From the NCBI GenBank assembly GCA_964019335.1, contig OZ025675.1:62001-126000 (forward strand): DNA of 64,000 nucleotides, read 5' to 3'. The notes beneath the pieces were generated by a model. That model did not search any database, was not told the DNA's origin, and was given only the letters and a program-made list of their open reading frames with translations. A program made the position numbers and the translations under genes. Positions 1-9,232 of the stretch are shown piece after piece. The stretch is from Diplonema japonicum (Eukaryota; Euglenozoa; Diplonemea; Diplonemida; Diplonemidae). How positions within the stretch are numbered: the first letter of the stretch is position 1; each line of letters opens with the position of its first letter.

Positions 1-927
1 GATGTCGGTGAAGGCAAGGGCAACCTTCCCCGAGCTGAGGCCAGGTGCCGGGATCTCTTTTGTACACACCTCGCGTGTAGAGTGCAGTTCATCGAAGACA
101 GCATCAGGTACGTAAGGGCGGTAGATGTGGAGATTTGACAGGATGCTGTTGAAGGCATTGTAAAGCGGAGGAGGCAGGGGAGAGGTATTGAGGACCGCTT
201 GTGCTCGTTCAAGGTCGAAGCGGGAGAGGGTCTCGGCGATGGTCTCCGCTGCGGAGATCACATTCTCCATCTTTTCATGCTCTTTGTAGAGACGGCTAGA
301 GAATCCGCGGGTGAAGTAGAAGTCAAGCAGGAAGATGGAAATCTGAGCTAAGAGATATGCAGCGGAGCTAGAAAACTGACGGCCACAGGGCAGCTCTGTG
401 CAAGTACAGGAGTCACCACGTTCTTCTTGCGAAGGGAGGAAGGACAGGTCGTAGAGGCCAAAGCGAAAGGCAGATTCGACTGATGTGATGGCGAACCAGA
501 CCACTGTTGCAATGATGATGTTCTTCGTGACACGGGGTTCCATGTTGCAGACAAGTGCGATGTCAATGAGGAGGATGATCCCGGACCACGTCAGCAACCG
601 CCCCATGGTGAGGGACACATAGTCTACTAGAATTGATGACGTTAGTAACCCATAAAGGGATGCCTCAACCACACCACACCGTAGCTTCTTCTCAATCACG
701 ATCTGGCCCGCCATCAAGGCTCCCGCAAGAAACCCAGGCAGGGACATCACTACACGCATGTCAGTAAAGCCCAAATTAAGGAACAAGCTGAAGCCGTAGA
801 TAACCACCGCAGCCACTCCGGTGAAGAAGAGAAGTCTCTTCTTAAAAAGAAGTTGCTGTTCATCTCCTGGTGCAAAAAGGAGTTTATTTACCTGAGTGGT
901 GCAACACCACGAATACAGTGCAGCCAT
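1..927 (-). CDS. AC1: membrane adenylate cyclase, 5' part only (cut by window edge)
   Basis: The ATG at 925-927 opens a frame that stays open to base 1. It reads an N-terminus like AC3 (MAALYSWCC), the charged 'LLFKKRLLFF' entry into the first membrane helix, about six hydrophobic segments, the loop 'SCTCTELPCGRQ', the linker 'KEHEKMENVISAAETIAETL', the 'YRPYVPDAVF' motif, and then the start of the catalytic domain ('ALAFTDI'), where the window ends. The first metal-binding Asp is therefore just inside the window and the rest of C1 and all of C2 lie beyond. It is the last cyclase of the array in transcription order. Product identity rests on close similarity to the complete neighbours. Confidence 0.9.
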   Translation of the reverse strand, partial: MAALYSWCCTTQVNKLLFAPGDEQQLLFKKRLLFFTGVAAVVIYGFSLFLNLGFTDMRVVMSLPGFLAGALMAGQIVIEKKLRCGVVEASLYGLLTSSILVDYVSLTMGRLLTWSGIILLIDIALVCNMEPRVTKNIIIATVVWFAITSVESAFRFGLYDLSFLPSQEERGDSCTCTELPCGRQFSSSAAYLLAQISIFLLDFYFTRGFSSRLYKEHEKMENVISAAETIAETLSRFDLERAQAVLNTSPLPPPLYNAFNSILSNLHIYRPYVPDAVFDELHSTREVCTKEIPAPGLSSGKVALAFTDI

Positions 928-970
928 TTCCTTTTCCTTTTTAATACAAAACCTGCTGTTTTCTCTCTTT

Positions 971-972
971 TC

Positions 973-1004
<32 letters not shown>
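971..1004 (-). promoter_or_regulatory. Likely trans-splice (or splice) acceptor of AC1
   Basis: Read on the minus strand, an uninterrupted run of about 29 T is followed at once by ACAG, with the AG at 972-973. The AC1 ATG is about 44 bases further on and there is no AG-rich sequence in the T run. This is the textbook form of a polypyrimidine tract plus AG acceptor. That it accepts a spliced leader is inferred from the intronless one-strand gene order; no leader gene is seen in the window. Confidence 0.45.
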
Positions 1005-1081
1005 CAAAAAAAAGAAAAACAGTTACTGAATAATTTAAAGCCTTAGAAAAAAAAGAAAAAGGAAATATTAAGAGATCAAGG

Positions 1082-1126
1082 AAGCCAGTGTTGGTGGCGG
1101 CCTGCACAAACACTGTACACTTTATA
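1082..1126. repeat. Family A repeat, short left-end copy
   Basis: The stretch 'ccagtgttggtggcggcctg' followed by 'cacaaacactgt' matches the left end of the longer copy at 5440-5718. Only the first 45 bases or so are recognisable here; the remainder is absent. Confidence 0.5.
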
Positions 1127-1711
1127 TCTCTATGTTATCCCCCATCACCAATATATATGTTCTTGTTATAAAGAGTCCGGCGTCAGGTGCAGACAGGGGT
1201 AGGCTGGTACTGCGCCGCGAGAAAAAAGAAATGTCCGGAAGGAAAGGCACTAGATGCTTCAGCTGACTGGCGTCTTCCCCTCCCAGACATTTCTTAGCTT
1301 TGAACAACAGAAGAAATAGCTGCCGTAAAGTGAAACATGTCGCACTGGCAAAATATTTGTATTTTAAACAGACAGGGCCGGAGGGCAGAACCATATACTC
1401 ACCTTCTTTTCGGTTCTTTCAAAAAAGAAAAAGGCTTATAACTTTCACAAAAAAAAAAAAAAAAAAACAGACCATAGAAATAAATAGAAATAAAGATCCT
1501 TATCCCGTAAATGTACCGAGCAAGATTCCCTTTTCTCACTACAGGCTACTAGGCCCCTTCGTACCTTCGGACATTGAGTTAGATCCCCAATTCTTTCTTT
1601 CTTTCTTATTTCCGTCGGTACTATGGGGGAAGTATAGAGGTGGCTCACTGCGATGAAGATCAAACTTTTCTCCTTATTTATTTAGAAAAGAACAGCGACA
1701 TGCTTCCGAGG

Positions 1712-1820
1712 AAAAACTAGTTTGGCGCTTCAGTGCTTGTGCGCACGAGCGGAATCTTACCTAACCCGTAGGATGGGTTAGAATAAAATAGCTCATTACG
1801 CTGCCATCAACTAGTTTTTA
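1712..1820. repeat. Family B MITE-like repeat, copy B1
   Basis: The copy begins 'aaaaactagtttggcgcttc' and ends 'catcaactagttttta', so its ends form an inverted repeat AAAAACTAGTT. The core 'gcgcacgagcggaat' is shared with copies at 11723, 17696, 35374 and 36425. This copy carries an extra segment, 'acccgtaggatgggtt', not present in the others. Homology to the other copies continues past the inverted repeat to 'taatattgttaaaac' (about 1842). That flank serves as the empty-site reference for the piggyBac insertion at 11838. Confidence 0.7.
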
Positions 1821-1866
1821 GTCTCGATAATAATATTGTTAAAACAAAAAAAAAAAAGAGAGGGGG

Positions 1867-1985
1867 CCCAACAATGCTACCACTACTCTTTTTAGCAATG
1901 TAATTTAACAATTCATAAATCAATATATACTGTTTTTTTTTTTTTCTTGTTGCATGCAAAAAAAAAAAAAAAAAAAGAAAAAAAA
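1867..1985. repeat. Family C repeat, 5'-truncated copy C1
   Basis: It contains 'caacaatgctaccactactc' then 'tttttagcaat', 'caatatata' and an A-rich tail. These match the 3' half of the family seen intact at 37730. The 5' part with 'gagtcggttgattgtt' is missing. Confidence 0.6.
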
Positions 1986-2529
1986 GGGAAGAAAAAAAAA
2001 ATATCCTGTACAAAGACACAGTACAGTATCCTGTGCAGTACACGTAAGTAATCGGCAAGTAAGAGAATATAGGGAAAGGCGCCAAGGTAGCAGCTTCCAA
2101 TGGGGCCATTGGGCTTTATACGTGACATAAGAATTACTCCGAAGTCTGGGGAAAGGGAGTAAAACAACAAGAAAAAAAAATTTAAAAAAATGAGAATGAA
2201 AGAGATGAGATAAAGGGGGTTCCTGTTTTGGAACGTCCCCCTTGTCTCTACTTATCTACCCTGAGAATGAAAGAATACTGGGTCAGTTGGAAAGAGGGAA
2301 AGGAAACACTCCGAGATGGTGAACTCGTATTTTGGTTTTTCTCGAGTAAAGCAAAAAGAAAAAAAAAAGGGTCAAAAACCTGAAAAAAGTACATCTTTAC
2401 TCGGCACGGGGAACACAAGGTTTATTATCATTTTCTAACCACAATATTGCATTTGAATATATAAAAAAACTCAAAGTGCAGGACAAACCCCCTCATGGAG
2501 GGCCGCCCTTGGGTGGGTTGGGGGGGGGG
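1986..2529. other. Intergenic stretch with no recognisable gene
   Basis: Low-complexity A-rich DNA. A short internal duplication 'gagaatgaaaga' occurs twice (about 2190 and 2262). I see no coding signal on either strand and no match to the other repeat families until the retroelement fragment that follows. Confidence 0.5.
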
Positions 2530-2934
2530 CTATCTATTTATACTCCCCTTCTGGAGCATTGCTTTCGTTCCAATCGAGGCCTTGAGCGTCTTGCGGAGTC
2601 GTGTGATGCGGTCTCGCTTGTAAGCGGCTTTCAGTTCCATCAGCTTGTCGTGCGTGGAGTGGGTGGCGAAGATGGGCCTCCTGGCGAAACCCATAGCCGT
2701 CTTCCCACCTATTGCGATGAGGGACTTCACTCTCTTCTGTTCATCCGCTGGGAAGGGGCGTGGCTTCTTCCGTGCCCTGCATGCCGCGTTCAGCTTTCTT
2801 ATCAGTGCTTTGATCTTGCGAGCCCTATCTTCCAGCAGACCTCCCAGTAACTTGCCTGTCGTCCATTCGAAGTCGATGGCCAATTCCACCGCTGACACTT
2901 CAGAGCTGGAAAAAAAAGAATTGTTGTTGTGCAA
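2530..2934 (-). pseudogene. 3' fragment of a non-LTR retroelement protein (same family as 6736-8321)
   Basis: An open frame of about 134 codons. It aligns by eye with the C-terminal end of the retroelement at 6736-8321: 'VSAVELAIDFEWTTG' against 'VSRLELAVDFIATEG', 'RRPIFAT' against 'SRPVFAS', and the C-terminus 'QKGSINR' against 'QKGSIKR'. Nothing upstream on the minus strand continues the reverse transcriptase, so it is a 5'-truncated relic, a typical outcome of target-primed integration. An independent small host gene is the alternative; the shared ends make that unlikely. No initiator of its own is supported. Confidence 0.6.
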
Positions 2935-3086
2935 AAACTAGCGTCTTACATTTAGCAAGCAACAATCCATGTCTTCTTATTCGACGCAGGGGGGGAAAGA
3001 TGATGAAAGGGCAATCCCACATGAGGACCAAACGTATGAAGGTGATGCCTTCACAATGCCTTATGACCTGTTGCGGCAGGATCCTC

Positions 3087-5258
3087 TCAGGAGGTAGAGG
3101 AGCCGCCAGCACAAGTATTAGAGCCCACAGCCCGAACCTTCACCTCATACACATTCAACTCCAAGCCAGTCTCTACATGAGGTTTGAACCGAACACTGTC
3201 CATCGCACACAGCTCCTCAGCCACGCTCCCATACAGGCAGAACACATCATCCTTCACTCCCAATGAGCACAGCGACCCTGCCACATCCACACACCTACCT
3301 AAGACTGTCACGAACTTCTGCTTGTTGCTCCCAACTGTCCCATGCCGAACATCACTGCTGGACAGACCGATATGCAGTTTTGCAGGAGTCTCTTGCCGAG
3401 CATCACTGCTGTGGAGCGCACTGTCACGTGGCTGTGTGGTTTCGACGGAGAATATTCTATTGAGAGTGACGACGAAGGAGAGGGAGTTCTCGATGTGTGT
3501 GGGGCAGGGACGGGAGGTGTTCCACCCAACAGCAACCCTGCTGCCCTGAACAGAGATGAGGACCCCATGTGACCTCTCAGCGGACATCATCACCTTCGTA
3601 AGTATATCATTAACGACGACAGCCTCAGCAGAGCGAAGCCTCATGTCCAGAAGACCCACGCTTGCCAAACTGGTTGACATTAACACGTCTGCAGAACGCG
3701 TGCCACGTGTCAGCGACCTGTCTGAAAGTGGTGAGCGGTGACAGCTGACGATCGCCGACTGAGATAACCTCCTGTCCCCCCTGCTGAGGAGGAGCTGTGA
3801 CTCGATGAAAGGTACCCTGCCAGAGAGGGAACTAGGCAGCAACATGAAAGGGTGCACACTGTTTGTCACGCCCCTCAGCCTCACCTCACCCATCTGTAGT
3901 ACAGATTCGTCTGAGAGTCCTTCAACCAGATCCATGACCTCCTCAGTGACAGCAACAGCACCCCCAACACAGGCCCCTTCCATCCGAGCCGCTTTGTTCA
4001 CAGTGTTCCCGAAGTAGTCGTACCTGCCTGTTAGTTTGTTCAGCTGCACATCAACCTCACCAAAGTGAACACCGATCCGAACACGAAGCCCACACCAAGG
4101 ACCGTCCTCATTCCAAGCACAGTGTCCGAGACTTAGTAATTCCTGTGGCCAGTTGCTGTTTGTCAGCTTTGCCTGAACAGACAAACCAAAAAAGACAGAA
4201 TTTGAGGCGCTCTCAAAGGCCACCATGAAGGAGTCCCCAATGGTCTTCACCTCGTACCCGTTGTGCTCAGAAAGACACTCCCGCATCACAGTGTTGTGAA
4301 CCTTCAGACCTTCCTTCATCCCCTCAGGGCACGCCTCCCATGTTGCCGTTGATCCTTGGATGTCGGTGAACACAATAGCAGCTCGACCAGAGTCAAGACC
4401 AGGTGCTGGTACCTCACGAAGGTACTCACCAATGTGCTGTTCATCAAAAACGGCCTCAGGGACGTAAGGGCGGTACATCTGTAAGTTTGACAAGATGCTG
4501 TTGAAGGCACTATGAAGGGGAGGGGGAAGGGGAGAGTCGTTGAGGAAAGCTCGAGCATGCACGAGGTCGAAGCGGGAGAGGGTCTCAGCAATGTTCTCAG
4601 CAGCAAGGATAACATTCTCCATCTTTTCATGCTCCCTGTAGAGACGGCTGGCGAATCCACGCGTGAAGTAGAAATCAAAAAGAAAAACGCTCATCTGCGC
4701 GACCAGAAATGCCACACTAGAGGAAAACGGCCTAACGCAAGGGAGATCCACGCAGCTACATGAATCACCACGCTCCGCTCGTGAAGGGAGGAACGGGAAG
4801 TCATAAAATCCGAGACGATATGAGGACTCAATCGCTGTGGTGATAAACCACACGATCGCTGCAAGGATGATGTTCCGTGAGACGCGTGGAGGCAGTCTCA
4901 GAACCAATGCGATGTCTATAAGAATGATCAGCCCACTCCACATGAGTACCCTCCCAAGGGTGAGGGAGACGTAGTCGATCATAAATGCTGTACACATGTA
5001 CCCATACAAAGTGCCTTCAATGACTACAGGCCGCAGGCGTTTCTGCCACAGAATCTGCCCCGACATAACCAGTCCTGACACACAACCAGGAATGGACATG
5101 ACTCGCCTTAAATCGTTTTCCTTTATATTCAACAACACACTGTACCCATACAACAAGAAGCCCACGATGCCTAGGAAGAATAGCAGCCGCTTCTTGAACA
5201 GTGTCTGTGGGTCGTCGTCAGCCGCAGAGAGGTACCTGTTTACGTATCCCACTAGCAT
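3087..5258 (-). CDS. AC2: six-helix membrane adenylate cyclase, 723 aa
   Basis: First complete member; it shows the family plan. Residues 20-200 hold six hydrophobic segments, with the loop before the sixth carrying 'CSCVDLPC'. Residues 200-285 form a charged helical, HAMP-like linker ending 'YRPYVPEAVF'. C1 is about 290-470: 'FTDIQGST' (first metal Asp, about 297), 'EVKTIGDSF' (Lys for adenine recognition, second metal Asp, about 340), 'YDYFGNTVNKAARME' (Asp plus the Asn-Arg pair, about 414). These residues predict ATP as substrate. A variable linker follows, then a C2-like domain (about 560-700) with 'HIGLSSSDV' and 'FVTVLGRCVDVAGSLCSLG' but no metal-binding aspartates. The loop 'LNRIFSVETTQPRDSAL' in C2 is shared only with AC5. 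The catalytic part should face the cytosol and make cAMP. The ligand or stimulus is unknown. Confidence 0.93.
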   Translation of the reverse strand: MLVGYVNRYLSAADDDPQTLFKKRLLFFLGIVGFLLYGYSVLLNIKENDLRRVMSIPGCVSGLVMSGQILWQKRLRPVVIEGTLYGYMCTAFMIDYVSLTLGRVLMWSGLIILIDIALVLRLPPRVSRNIILAAIVWFITTAIESSYRLGFYDFPFLPSRAERGDSCSCVDLPCVRPFSSSVAFLVAQMSVFLFDFYFTRGFASRLYREHEKMENVILAAENIAETLSRFDLVHARAFLNDSPLPPPLHSAFNSILSNLQMYRPYVPEAVFDEQHIGEYLREVPAPGLDSGRAAIVFTDIQGSTATWEACPEGMKEGLKVHNTVMRECLSEHNGYEVKTIGDSFMVAFESASNSVFFGLSVQAKLTNSNWPQELLSLGHCAWNEDGPWCGLRVRIGVHFGEVDVQLNKLTGRYDYFGNTVNKAARMEGACVGGAVAVTEEVMDLVEGLSDESVLQMGEVRLRGVTNSVHPFMLLPSSLSGRVPFIESQLLLSRGDRRLSQSAIVSCHRSPLSDRSLTRGTRSADVLMSTSLASVGLLDMRLRSAEAVVVNDILTKVMMSAERSHGVLISVQGSRVAVGWNTSRPCPTHIENSLSFVVTLNRIFSVETTQPRDSALHSSDARQETPAKLHIGLSSSDVRHGTVGSNKQKFVTVLGRCVDVAGSLCSLGVKDDVFCLYGSVAEELCAMDSVRFKPHVETGLELNVYEVKVRAVGSNTCAGGSSTS

Positions 5259-5439
5259 TTGGTATACCCCTCCCGCCCTCCCTGTTTTGTTTACTTATTT
5301 GTCGGCATGAAAAGAAAAGTAGAAAGAAAGAAAGAAAAGAACCGGACTTAACGTTAGTTACAAAGAATAGAAAGTTTTTCTTTTTTCGTACACAGACAAC
5401 GCATCTAAAAGAAAAGAAAGAGAACAAAAAAAAAATATA

Positions 5440-5718
5440 TGAGTTAAAGGAGGCCGGTGTTGGCGGCGCCCTGCACAAGAACTGTCTACTTGATTACAGG
5501 GGGCGCACCGCGGCCGAGTTGTAGCTTCTTCTGCGTTCCGCGTCGTGTCCTTAATGCGTGCGGTGTACAGCTCAACCCCAGCCGGGGCGTCCCGGGTAAC
5601 CAAGATTCTGCGCTCGTGCAGTTTGCTGCCTGTTCGTCACCCTGAGCATCTGCGTTACGTTCTTCCACTCGGGTGCTACCGGTGATGACCGACGAGGAGG
5701 TCAACAGCGAACAACACA
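5440..5718. repeat. Family A repeat, longest copy
   Basis: This copy starts 'ggaggccggtgttggcggcg', runs through 'ctgcacaagaactgtctact', 'gccgagttgtagcttcttct' and 'aaccaagattctgcgctcgt', and ends 'gaggtcaacagcgaacaaca'. Parts recur at 1082, 8724-8847 plus 9045-9160, 36146-36215, 36726-36792 and 61815-61895. It has no open frame of note. The family is an old interspersed repeat of unknown class, which I could not tie to a tRNA or to a known element. Confidence 0.7.
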
Positions 5719-5748
5719 TCTGATGTTTTTCTTATATTTTCATGTTAT

Positions 5749-5820
5749 CCCCACCACCTTGGATCGAACCCACGACCATTGGATTAAAGGTCCAACGCTC
5801 TACCGCTGAGCTAGGTGGGC
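5749..5820 (-). tRNA. tRNA-Lys(UUU)-like, T-stem disrupted; possibly a pseudogene
   Basis: The minus strand reads acceptor GCCCACC, D-arm GCTC-AGCGGTA-GAGC, anticodon arm TTGGA-CCTTTAA-TCCAA (anticodon TTT, Lys) and the T-loop TTCGATC. The A box (TAGCTCAGCGGTAGAGC) and B box (GGTTCGATCC) are intact. The 3' acceptor strand GGTGGGG pairs at six of seven positions. The T-stem is wrong: GTGGG faces CAAGG, plus one extra base, where CCCAC is expected. The gene may be transcribed yet fail to fold normally, or be a decayed copy. It lies between AC2 and the retroelement, on the same strand as the genes. Confidence 0.6.
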
Positions 5821-6578
5821 TCTTTTCTTTTAAAAAATAGCTTCGTTGAGATAGCGGAAAAAAAAACTCGACTGCGGGGTAACAACTATCTATTGTCACT
5901 GCAGTGCTACACGTAACTTCAGCACTACTGAATTTACAAAAAAAAAGAAGAACAAATCTTTTAAAAAAAAAAAGAAAAAAAAGGGAGAGCGGAGGATTTG
6001 CGAAAAGGTAACAAGGAGCAGTGGTCTCCACCAAAGGGCATCTGACCAACAGCATTAGAGATTGGTATCTAGCTTGCTAATTATTTTCTTTTTTCCTCCC
6101 CCCACCCTCCCTACTTCGGGGGAAAAGAAAATTAAAAAAGGGGGAGGTGGGGGAGTAAATCAGGCCCAACAACCTAACATGCGCTTAGAACGACGCATTA
6201 GAGTGACAGGGTGCTTTTCTACCGAAAAAGAAAGAAAGGTGACTATCCATGCCAATGACACTGACTCAAAGCGTGCTGCCCATCAAATAGTATCTCAGGA
6301 GAAGTGTAAAGCAAGGTTGACACCTTATTTCTTTGGCAAAAACAATAGCTAATATTGGGCTAATTTCTAGTAGGGGGTTAAAATTGTGCGCCTGACCAAC
6401 AGATACGAAGACGCGGTCTGGAAGTAGCACAGTGGTCGATACGGGAGGAATCTGGGAAGGCATCAAGTGCTACCAGAACACAAATCTGACCTCCCTATTT
6501 AGAAATCCCCCCAATATATAAGAGATAAAGGATTTAAAATAGAAACTCAAATGAAAATAGTTCATTTCAACCCATTGG
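5821..6578. other. Intergenic stretch, nothing recognised
   Basis: A-rich DNA. Short frames here are broken and low in complexity. No repeat family member could be placed before family G begins at about 6579. Confidence 0.5.
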
Positions 6579-6692
6579 GATTGGCCGTTGTTTGTACGCC
6601 GGGTCAAACCTGGAGAACAGAAGTTTGTCAATCCGAAAACACGTTTGCCAACGTTCCCCTTTTATTCAGACAAGTCAAAGACTCGTTCTTGC
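6579..6692. repeat. Family G repeat, copy G1
   Basis: It contains 'ttggccgttgtttgtacgcc', 'aaacctggag', 'acgtttgccaacgttcccct' and 'caagtcaaagactcgttctt'. A second copy at 56081-56190 has the same blocks in the same order with small indels. Both run into an A-rich tract at the right side. There are no evident inverted ends, so a SINE-like tail is possible. Confidence 0.65.
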
Positions 6693-6735
6693 AAAAAAAA
6701 AAAGAGCAAAAAAAAAAAAAAAAAAAAAAAAGAGA

Positions 6736-8321
6736 CATTTAAGGGTACCTGCGGTATGTGGCAGGACGCCTGAAGAGTCTCAATCTATCTCTTGATCGAA
6801 CCTTTCTGCTGTGGTGTGGCCTTCGGCCCCTCGTTCGCCCTCCTCGGTACCTTAGGTATAAAACCCTCAACCGAGTTGGTAAGGACACAATAGTTGTACA
6901 GTTGTTTCTCAAGGATGTGGCGGGTCGCCGGGGAGGCGAATACCGGTCTAGAGGAGTAGCCCCTTATGGAGCCGTTGTAGTAACCCAACGTGCGTAGGGA
7001 GTGGACAGAGGCTACCGAAGCAGCTGGAATGAGGGGCGCTATGCGCTTATTGGTGTGGATGCGTTCTAGTGCCGCTATCACCCGGCCTATGACACGCGCG
7101 CTCTCCTGGATGTCCTCACCCTCTCCACAAGGCGAGAGTCCCTCTGTGGCAATGAAGTCCACGGCCAGCTCAAGCCTGGAGACCTGTCCACCTGTTGTGC
7201 CCCAGTGAAGGGCCGAGAGCCATCGGATGACGTGCGGGAATAGCCGCGGGAGTACTGTTGCCTCAAACCGTTGTCGTAGTACCACCTCAGTGACCGCGGC
7301 TTGAGCAAACACCCCTTCTCGAAGGGCCTGTTCCACAAGTGAACACTGAAGTCCACAGTCTTCTTTCGTGCAAAGGCGAGTTGCAAGTTGCCAGTAATCT
7401 CCGCCATCATTAGCTGTAACTCAGCTGTTTCCAGCACGAGCCCCCCCGTCGCAATGCCATGCAGTTGTGTGCACCGGGGCCACTGGTTACGTTGTGCGCA
7501 TAGTGCCGCCCGCTTCTCGGATGCTGTCCTGATGTGCTCGTGCGCCTGGCAGTCCCAGAGGGTGTGCTCCAGGAGCCTTGATGTATGTTGCGAAACGTCG
7601 AAAGTAGCGTCGCATCCCATGCACTTCGTCCGCCCCCCGACCGTGTCATTGATGACCTTGGGGTGGAATGGGAAAACGGCCCCCACTATCACCTGTAACA
7701 CCCTTCGAGCTTTGGGCGGATTGCGAGTCGCCCGGTGTAAGTGTAGCCCGTTGGTGGCCTTCTCGTCGATGTTGCCCGTCCCCTGAAAGGAGGGTCTGCT
7801 CTCTTCTAGGGCCGTTCGCAGGTGGACCTTCAGGAGCTTCCTGACCTCGTGCTTCAGGGCCCTTGGCTCCAGGGGTACCCATTGCCGCGCGAACTGCGCC
7901 CAGCTGGACCCCAGTTCCCCCAGCAGTTCGTGGGTCTGTCCGAGCATCCCGCAAGGGCCGAGGGGGCTCCCGCCCCGGGCGGCTTCCTTGTACTTGTCCC
8001 TGCACGTTTTAACGAGTGCCCTGGACCCTTCGTCGCTTTGCATCATTCGCGCAAACGTCGTGATTCTGCGGTATGCGGCTGCTGAATAAGGGTCCAGCCT
8101 GTGACCTTTGAAAGCCACCCCCAAGGAAGGCTCCCGATGAGCGAGTCGGGTTGTGTGGGCCCCATATGCAAGAGGTAATCTTCTTCCTGAGGGAGTCCAG
8201 AAGCGAGTCCGTGGGCGGTGTGTAGAGCACTCCGTAGAGCGCCGCTGGGAGGATGCAGTCCTCTATCGACCGCATCCAGCGCCGTGGCAAACCTAGTGTT
8301 CTTCGTTCGGGTGGGCTGCAA
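6736..8321 (-). pseudogene. Decayed non-LTR retroelement: reverse transcriptase C-terminal part
   Basis: Three minus-strand frames join into one protein. 8290-8140 reads 'ILPAALYGVLYTPP...RKKITSCIWG', typical of the RT thumb region. 8124 to about 7330 continues 'FKGHRLDPYSAAAYRR' and a Cys/His motif 'CMGCDATF...LLEHTLWDC', typical of post-RT zinc motifs in non-LTR elements. About 7336-6785 ends 'SRLELAVDFIATEG...QQKGSIKR'. At least two frameshifts (near 8140 and 7330) separate them. The catalytic YxDD part and everything upstream are absent, so it is 5'-truncated. The terminus, 'gacatttaagggtacc' on the plus strand next to a long A run (a T run on the sense strand), is repeated at 31148 and 57571. 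This is a dead copy, but the family was active in this genome. Confidence 0.8.
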
Positions 8322-8723
8322 AAAAAAAACAGAGGGGAAAACTTTTTTTTTTAGAATTCCTGATAAACTCTCTGCTGGCTGTCTCAGGTTCTTCTAGCTT
8401 CTTTTCGCGCATTAGAGGATTGAATAAAAAAAGAATAAGAGTAAAACATAAAAAGAAACAAAAAAAGAAAAAGAAGTAAAGGCATTATCACAGAAAATGA
8501 AAAGGAGGTTCTCCTTGGGGGGGTGGGGCAGTAGTTTGGTGGTGATGTTACTTCGTAAAAAGTAGACTTGCGCAATGGAAGTAAAGTCGATCTGTTGGAA
8601 TCTAACTTCAAAAACAATCGTTTGTGTGCAAGGGTGCTATTTTCACTAAAAACTAGCCCACTGCGCTAAAAACACAAAGCAAAGAGCTTTAAAGATAAAA
8701 CTCTCAAAAAAAAGAGGATATTA

Positions 8724-9160
8724 CAGGGGGCGCAATTCGGCCGAGTTCTAGCTTCTTCTGCGTTCCGTGTCGCGTCCTTATGCGTGCGGTGTGCAACTCA
8801 ACCCTAGCCGGGGCGCCCCGGGTAACCAAGATTCTGCGCCCGTGCAGCTTGTGCAGTGAAAAGAAAAACAATAAAAACGGAGCGTACCACCAAAACGTGT
8901 TTGGTCACTAGAAAATATAAAGGAATATTATTCGTTTTACTACCAACAATGTCTTCTTTTCTCCGACTCTCCCTTCAAAAGGGCACAAAACGAGAGTTAC
9001 ATTATGACATGGCTCAGTACCATATTTACCAGCGAGCTGTAGCTTAACCAAGATTCGGCGCTCGTGCAGTTTGCTGCCTGATCGTCACCCTGAGCATTTG
9101 CAATACGTTCTTCACCTGGGCGCTACCGGTGATGACCGACGAGGAAGTCACCAGCGAACA
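8724..9160. repeat. Family A repeat split by a ~197-bp insert with ~25-bp flanking duplications
   Basis: 8724-8847 matches the middle of family A, and 9045-9160 matches its right part. The sequence 'taaccaagattctgcgcccg' plus 'tgcag' (8823-8847) is repeated with two or three differences at 9045-9069. The unrelated 8848-9044 segment between them is therefore bracketed by long direct repeats, as a target-site duplication would be. The insert itself has no match elsewhere in the window and no convincing frame. Confidence 0.55.
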
Positions 9161-9232
9161 TATTTCCATGTAAAGAAACTTCACGCTCACCAATCTTCGA
9201 AGGCTCGTCAGACCAACTGGAGTGCTGGAGTA

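Noticed and set aside
1300-1656. Plus-strand frame of 118 codons near the left end
   Set aside because: It runs through A tracts with a Lys run, has no domain, and lies in a repeat-rich spacer opposite to gene direction.
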